Positions 5,488 to 8,561 of a DNA stretch of 8,561 nt are shown here, in pieces. How positions within the stretch are numbered: position 1 is the first letter of the stretch; each line of letters starts with the position of its first letter. A program made the position numbers and the translations under genes. The stretch lies in NCBI GenBank assembly GCA_947463975.1, contig CANHUW010000062.1, positions 1 to 8,561 of the forward strand, in the 5' to 3' direction. Source of the DNA: Bacteroidota bacterium (GTDB taxonomy: Bacteria > Bacteroidota > Bacteroidia > Chitinophagales > Chitinophagaceae). The notes under the pieces are model-generated. The model was not told where the DNA came from. It was given only the letters and a program-made list of their open reading frames with translations, and did not search any database.

Positions 5488-7335
5488 ATGAGTGACGAGA
5501 TTAAACACGAATGTGGGCTAGCTTTTATCCGACTTCGTAAACCGCTTTCTTATTATTTACAAACTAAAGGAACGGTTACATACGGTTTAAATAAATTGTA
5601 TTTATTGATGGAAAAGCAGCACAATCGTGGTCAAGATGGTGCAGGTTTAGCAACACTCAAATTGAATATAGAACCAGGGAATCCATTTTTATACCGATTA
5701 AGAAGTAACGCTTCGCAACCCATTGCCGATTTATTTTACAAGATTGGTTTAGAAATTCAAGAATTAGAAAAATTTCAACCAGATATTGCCAAGCATCCAG
5801 GTTTAATGAAAGGTCATTTACCTTTTATGGGAGAGATATTATTAGGACATTTAAGATATGGGACTCAGGGCAAGAACAATGTAGAGTTTTGCCATCCATT
5901 TATTAAAAGAAATTTAGTTCCTGGAAAAAATATTGCATTGGCTGGTAATTTCAACCTGGTTAACACAGACGAGTTATTCCAAAAAATTAATTTTGAACCA
6001 GGTTCATTTGAAAAGCAAAGTGATTTGGCTGCCATGATGGAAGTGATTCATCATTTCTTAGTAGAAGAAGAGTCTTTGCATCCCAATGCGCCTAATTTGG
6101 TGAATGTATTAAAAAAAGCTGCTCCTTTATTTGACGGGGGATTTACCATTGGAAGTTTAATTGGTAATGGATATAGCTTTATTATGCGTGATGCCAATGG
6201 TATACGCCCAGCGTATTATTATATAGATGGTGAAGTGATTGTGGCCGCAAGTGAAAGAGCTTCTATTAGAACTACTTTTAATGTTGGTGAGAATGAGGTT
6301 TTGGAACTCATGCCAGGATCTGCATTAATCATTGATGATGCCGGCAATTATTCCATTGAGCAAATATTAGCACCCAAAGAACGTCGTGCATGTTCTTTCG
6401 AAAGAATTTATTTTTCTAGAGGTAGCGATGAAAAAATTTATCGTGAAAGAATTGCGTTAGGCAATCATTTAAGTAAAATCGTATTAGATAGAATTGAGAA
6501 AGATTTGAAAAATACTATTTTCTCTTATATACCTAATACTGCAGAGGTAGCTTTTTATGGTTTGATTAAAGGAATGGAATCATACTTAAATAAAATCAAG
6601 GTAGAGCGTATATTAAGTTGGGGAAAGGATGTAGATGCAGAGAAGTTAGAAGAAATGGTGAATCGAAAAATAAGACAAGAAAAGATTGCCATTAAAGATG
6701 TTAAATTAAGAACCTTTATCACAGAAGATGCGAATAGAAATGAAATGGTACAGCACGTGTACGATATTACTTATGGCACTGTGAGAAAAGATCAGGATAC
6801 ATTAGTAGTGATTGATGATAGTATTGTAAGGGGTACCACTTTAAAAGAAAGCATCATTAGAATGTTGTCAAGATTGGGTCCTAAAAAAATTATTGTGGTT
6901 TCTTCGGCTCCTCAGATCAGGTATCCTGACTGCTATGGTATAGATATGAGTAAAATGGGTGATTTTATTGCATTTAAAGCAGCTATTGCTTTATTAGAAG
7001 AAAGAGACATGAAAAATGTAATTGACGAAACTTATCAAAAAATTAAGTTATTAGACGCTGCTGGACAATTGCATACAGAAAATGTAGTAAGACAATTGTA
7101 TAAACCTTTTACTCCTGAAGAAATTTCAGATAAGATTGCACAATTGATTACTCCAAGTAATATAGATATTCCTGTAGAAGTTATTTATCAAACCATTGAA
7201 GATTTGCATGATTGTTGTCCAACGAATACTGGAGACTGGTATTTCACCGGAAATTATCCAACACCAGGAGGAAACCGAGTTTGTAACAAAGCATTCCTCA
7301 ACTATATAGAAGGAGTGGACGTTAGAGGATATTAA
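5488..7335 (+). CDS. PurF-family amidophosphoribosyltransferase, long Bacteroidota-type paralogue
   Basis: Homologue of glutamine PRPP amidotransferase, which makes 5-phosphoribosylamine in the first step of purine synthesis. It is 615 aa against about 470-510 for ordinary PurF. The N-terminal Ntn glutaminase has candidate nucleophile Cys9 in HECG, so eight residues would be removed as in PurF propeptides. It also has QHNRGQDGAG (44-53), GHLRYGTQG (120-128), GNFNLVN (153-159) and RDANGIRPAYY (234-244). The phosphoribosyltransferase part has CSFERIYFSR (302-311), KLRTFITED (406-414), the PRPP loop VVIDDSIVRGTT (440-451) and YGID (483-486). Oddities are an extra charged helical stretch at about 362-406, IPNTA (348-352) where PurF has VPDSG, and a C-terminal FTGNYPT (586-592) without the Fe-S cysteines of Bacillus PurF. 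The start is fixed by an in-frame TAA at 5470, and the stop lies inside a palindromic terminator. Many Bacteroidota carry this long form, often beside a standard purF, so the symbol is left blank. Family membership is firm and the exact reaction is inferred. Confidence 0.93.
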   Translation: MSDEIKHECGLAFIRLRKPLSYYLQTKGTVTYGLNKLYLLMEKQHNRGQDGAGLATLKLNIEPGNPFLYRLRSNASQPIADLFYKIGLEIQELEKFQPDIAKHPGLMKGHLPFMGEILLGHLRYGTQGKNNVEFCHPFIKRNLVPGKNIALAGNFNLVNTDELFQKINFEPGSFEKQSDLAAMMEVIHHFLVEEESLHPNAPNLVNVLKKAAPLFDGGFTIGSLIGNGYSFIMRDANGIRPAYYYIDGEVIVAASERASIRTTFNVGENEVLELMPGSALIIDDAGNYSIEQILAPKERRACSFERIYFSRGSDEKIYRERIALGNHLSKIVLDRIEKDLKNTIFSYIPNTAEVAFYGLIKGMESYLNKIKVERILSWGKDVDAEKLEEMVNRKIRQEKIAIKDVKLRTFITEDANRNEMVQHVYDITYGTVRKDQDTLVVIDDSIVRGTTLKESIIRMLSRLGPKKIIVVSSAPQIRYPDCYGIDMSKMGDFIAFKAAIALLEERDMKNVIDETYQKIKLLDAAGQLHTENVVRQLYKPFTPEEISDKIAQLITPSNIDIPVEVIYQTIEDLHDCCPTNTGDWYFTGNYPTPGGNRVCNKAFLNYIEGVDVRGY

Positions 7336-7371
7336 TAAGAAAAGAGCCAATGGCTCTTTTCTTATTAATAT
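7329..7371. terminator. Bidirectional terminator between convergent genes
   Basis: A perfect 20-bp inverted repeat (7329-7348 and 7352-7371) has a 3-nt AAT loop. Its core is AAGAAAAGAGCC / GGCTCTTTTCTT. Because the A-rich arm on one strand is the T-rich arm on the other, it reads as stem plus T-rich tail in both directions. It contains the TAA (7333-7335) of the PurF-like gene and lies 34 bp beyond the stop of the convergent ketoacyl synthase gene, so it probably ends both transcripts. Confidence 0.88.
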
Positions 7372-7405
7372 GGCTTTCTTTTAGAAAATCTGTATCTCTT
7401 GAAAA

Positions 7406-8470
7406 TTAGATCTTATAACAAATAGCATTGATATTCATGCCTGCACCTACAGAGGCAAAAATGACTATATCTCCTTTGTGTAATTGATGCTCTTTGTAAA
7501 AGCCGTGTTTTACTCTATCATATAAAGTAGGGATGGTAGCTACTGAGCTATTGCCTAGTTCATGAATACTCATTGGCATAATATCTTTCGGAATTTCTCT
7601 GATGCCATACAGCTTAAATAAAGCCTTGATAAATCCTTCGTCCATTTTTTCATTGGCTTGATGTAAAAAGAATTTCTTTACATCATGTATATCTACACCT
7701 GCTTTTTCGATACACTCTTTCATGGCAATAGGTACATTCTTAATAGCGTATTCATATACTTTTCTGCCCTTCATTTTTATGTATCTGGTGGCTTCTTCAC
7801 CTTCTGGATGATATGATTTCCCAAGGTATAAAAAATAGGTTTCGTCATCGCAATGGCTTTGAACACTACTTGCCAATATACCGGTATTGCTATCGTCTGA
7901 ATATTCAACTATACATGCACCAGCACCATCACTAAAAATCATGCTGTCTCTATCGTGTGCATCAACTACTCTACTTAAGGTTTCTGCTCCAATTACTAAG
8001 CATTTTCTAGCCATACCCGATTTGATAAATGCATCTGCTTGTATTACACCTTGAATCCATCCTGGACATCCAAATAAAATATCATATGCAACGCATGCTG
8101 GATTTTTAATACCCAATTGATTTTTTACCCTTGAGGCAATGGCAGGAATGGCATCTGTTTGAATAGTTCCGGCTAATACATTGCCAAAATTATGTGCTAC
8201 AATAATTTGATCAATCGTTTCAGGATCAATACCTGCATCTTTTATAGCTAATATAGCAGCCTTGCTTGCCATATCAGAAGTGTTTTCGTTGACGTCTGCA
8301 TATCTTCTTTCTGCAATACCTGTGATGTCTTTGAACTTCTCTACGATCTCTTCGCTAGGAGTGGTAATCAATTCACCGTTTTCTGCATAAAAACTATTGT
8401 TTACAAAAGATTGATTGGTCTTTACTATAGTTGGTATATAACTACCTGTACCAGTAATAATGGTAGACAT
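7406..8470 (-). CDS. FabH-like 3-oxoacyl-ACP synthase III (KAS III) paralogue
   Basis: Thiolase-fold enzyme predicted to condense an acyl-CoA (or acyl-ACP) starter with malonyl-ACP in the cytoplasm. It is 354 aa, longer than housekeeping FabH (about 317-335). The Cys-His-Asn triad is intact: C135 in DILFGCPGW, H270 in LHQANEKM and N307 in ELGNSSVATIP. The N-terminal strand is GTGSYIPT (7-14), and VGAGMNINAI (341-350) is the C-terminal glycine-rich motif. Two things set it apart from canonical FabH. One is a longer N-terminal segment (about 22-45) before the ITGIAERRY motif, where FabH has the R(T)GI(K)ERR motif. The other is GCPGW where FabH has ACAGF around the nucleophile. It is a recognisable Bacteroidota paralogue family; its starter unit and pathway cannot be read here. 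The ATG at 8470 gives the correct N-terminus and has no Shine-Dalgarno. Another minus-strand frame ends 11 bp upstream, suggesting an operon that continues past the window. Confidence 0.92.
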   Translation of the reverse strand: MSTIITGTGSYIPTIVKTNQSFVNNSFYAENGELITTPSEEIVEKFKDITGIAERRYADVNENTSDMASKAAILAIKDAGIDPETIDQIIVAHNFGNVLAGTIQTDAIPAIASRVKNQLGIKNPACVAYDILFGCPGWIQGVIQADAFIKSGMARKCLVIGAETLSRVVDAHDRDSMIFSDGAGACIVEYSDDSNTGILASSVQSHCDDETYFLYLGKSYHPEGEEATRYIKMKGRKVYEYAIKNVPIAMKECIEKAGVDIHDVKKFFLHQANEKMDEGFIKALFKLYGIREIPKDIMPMSIHELGNSSVATIPTLYDRVKHGFYKEHQLHKGDIVIFASVGAGMNINAICYKI

Positions 8471-8481
8471 TGGCTTGGGGG

Positions 8482-8561
8482 TTAAATGTATTGATCGCCT
8501 TTATTTCTCTTTACTTCGGCAACATATTCTTTAATAGATTGTTCTTTTTCTTTACTACAAA
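8482..8561 (-). CDS. C-terminal end of an unidentified gene upstream of the KAS III gene (partial)
   Basis: On the minus strand one frame is open from the window edge to a TAA at 8484-8482 and encodes about 25 residues, ending KRNKGDQYI. The peptide is charged and helix-like (KEKEQSIKEYVAEVKR), as expected for a protein C-terminus. The other two minus-strand frames stop earlier. Its stop lies 11 bp before the ketoacyl synthase ATG in the same direction, typical of operon spacing. Too little is present to name a family, and the reading frame itself is inferred from spacing and composition. Confidence 0.55.
   Translation of the reverse strand, partial: CSKEKEQSIKEYVAEVKRNKGDQYI

Noticed and set aside
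7126..7350. Minus-strand open frame over the end of the PurF-like gene
   Set aside because: It begins within the bidirectional terminator and is antisense to the conserved FTGNYPT region, so it is a shadow.
1..8561. Mobile element, CRISPR array, toxin-antitoxin or defence system
   Set aside because: No transposase, integrase, direct-repeat array, attachment site or nuclease-like gene is visible, and base composition and codon style look uniform across the genes.

Overview
The window is a stretch of ordinary bacterial chromosome from an AT-rich member of the Bacteroidota, possibly Chitinophagaceae or a relative. The phylum call rests on several agreeing signs. There is a NusA-IF2 gene pair with Bacteroidota-style protein sequences and a 957-residue IF2 with a Lys/Ala-rich and Gly/Arg/Asn/Gln-rich linker. 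There is a roughly 615-residue PurF-like amidotransferase, and a long FabH-like ketoacyl synthase with a GCPGW active-site context. Shine-Dalgarno sequences are absent before the start codons, and matches to the Bacteroidota -7 promoter box (TAnnTTTG) occur. The family-level placement is only an impression.

Layout, left to right. Bases 2-1081 (+) are the 3' part of nusA. After a 67-bp gap with a possible promoter box and a small hairpin comes complete infB (1149-4022, +). A strong hairpin with a short T-run (4037-4066) probably ends the nusA-infB unit. Next are a secreted SurA-like double-parvulin peptidyl-prolyl isomerase (4091-5476, +) and, 11 bp on, a PurF-family amidophosphoribosyltransferase paralogue (5488-7335, +). 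A near-perfect 20-bp palindrome (7329-7371), which contains the stop codon of the PurF-like gene, separates these plus-strand genes from a convergent minus-strand unit. That unit is a FabH-like 3-oxoacyl-ACP synthase III paralogue (8470-7406, -), preceded 11 bp upstream by the C-terminal end of an unidentified gene (8561-8482, -).

How the genes work together: nusA and infB are the classic transcription/translation pair (elongation and antitermination factor plus initiator-tRNA factor). The SurA-like protein would act in the periplasm on outer-membrane protein folding. The PurF-like protein would act in the cytoplasm, and no functional link to its upstream neighbour is evident beyond probable co-transcription. 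The ketoacyl synthase belongs to a separate transcription unit, probably lipid or specialised acyl metabolism.

I see no mobile element, CRISPR array, tRNA, rRNA or defence system, and no gene-free stretch longer than 70 bp. The content is mostly housekeeping. The items most worth a second look are the divergent PurF paralogue (changed Fe-S ligand positions, altered PRPP-domain motif, extra helical insert), the FabH paralogue, and the shared bidirectional terminator. I found no convincing evidence of an undescribed multi-gene system here.
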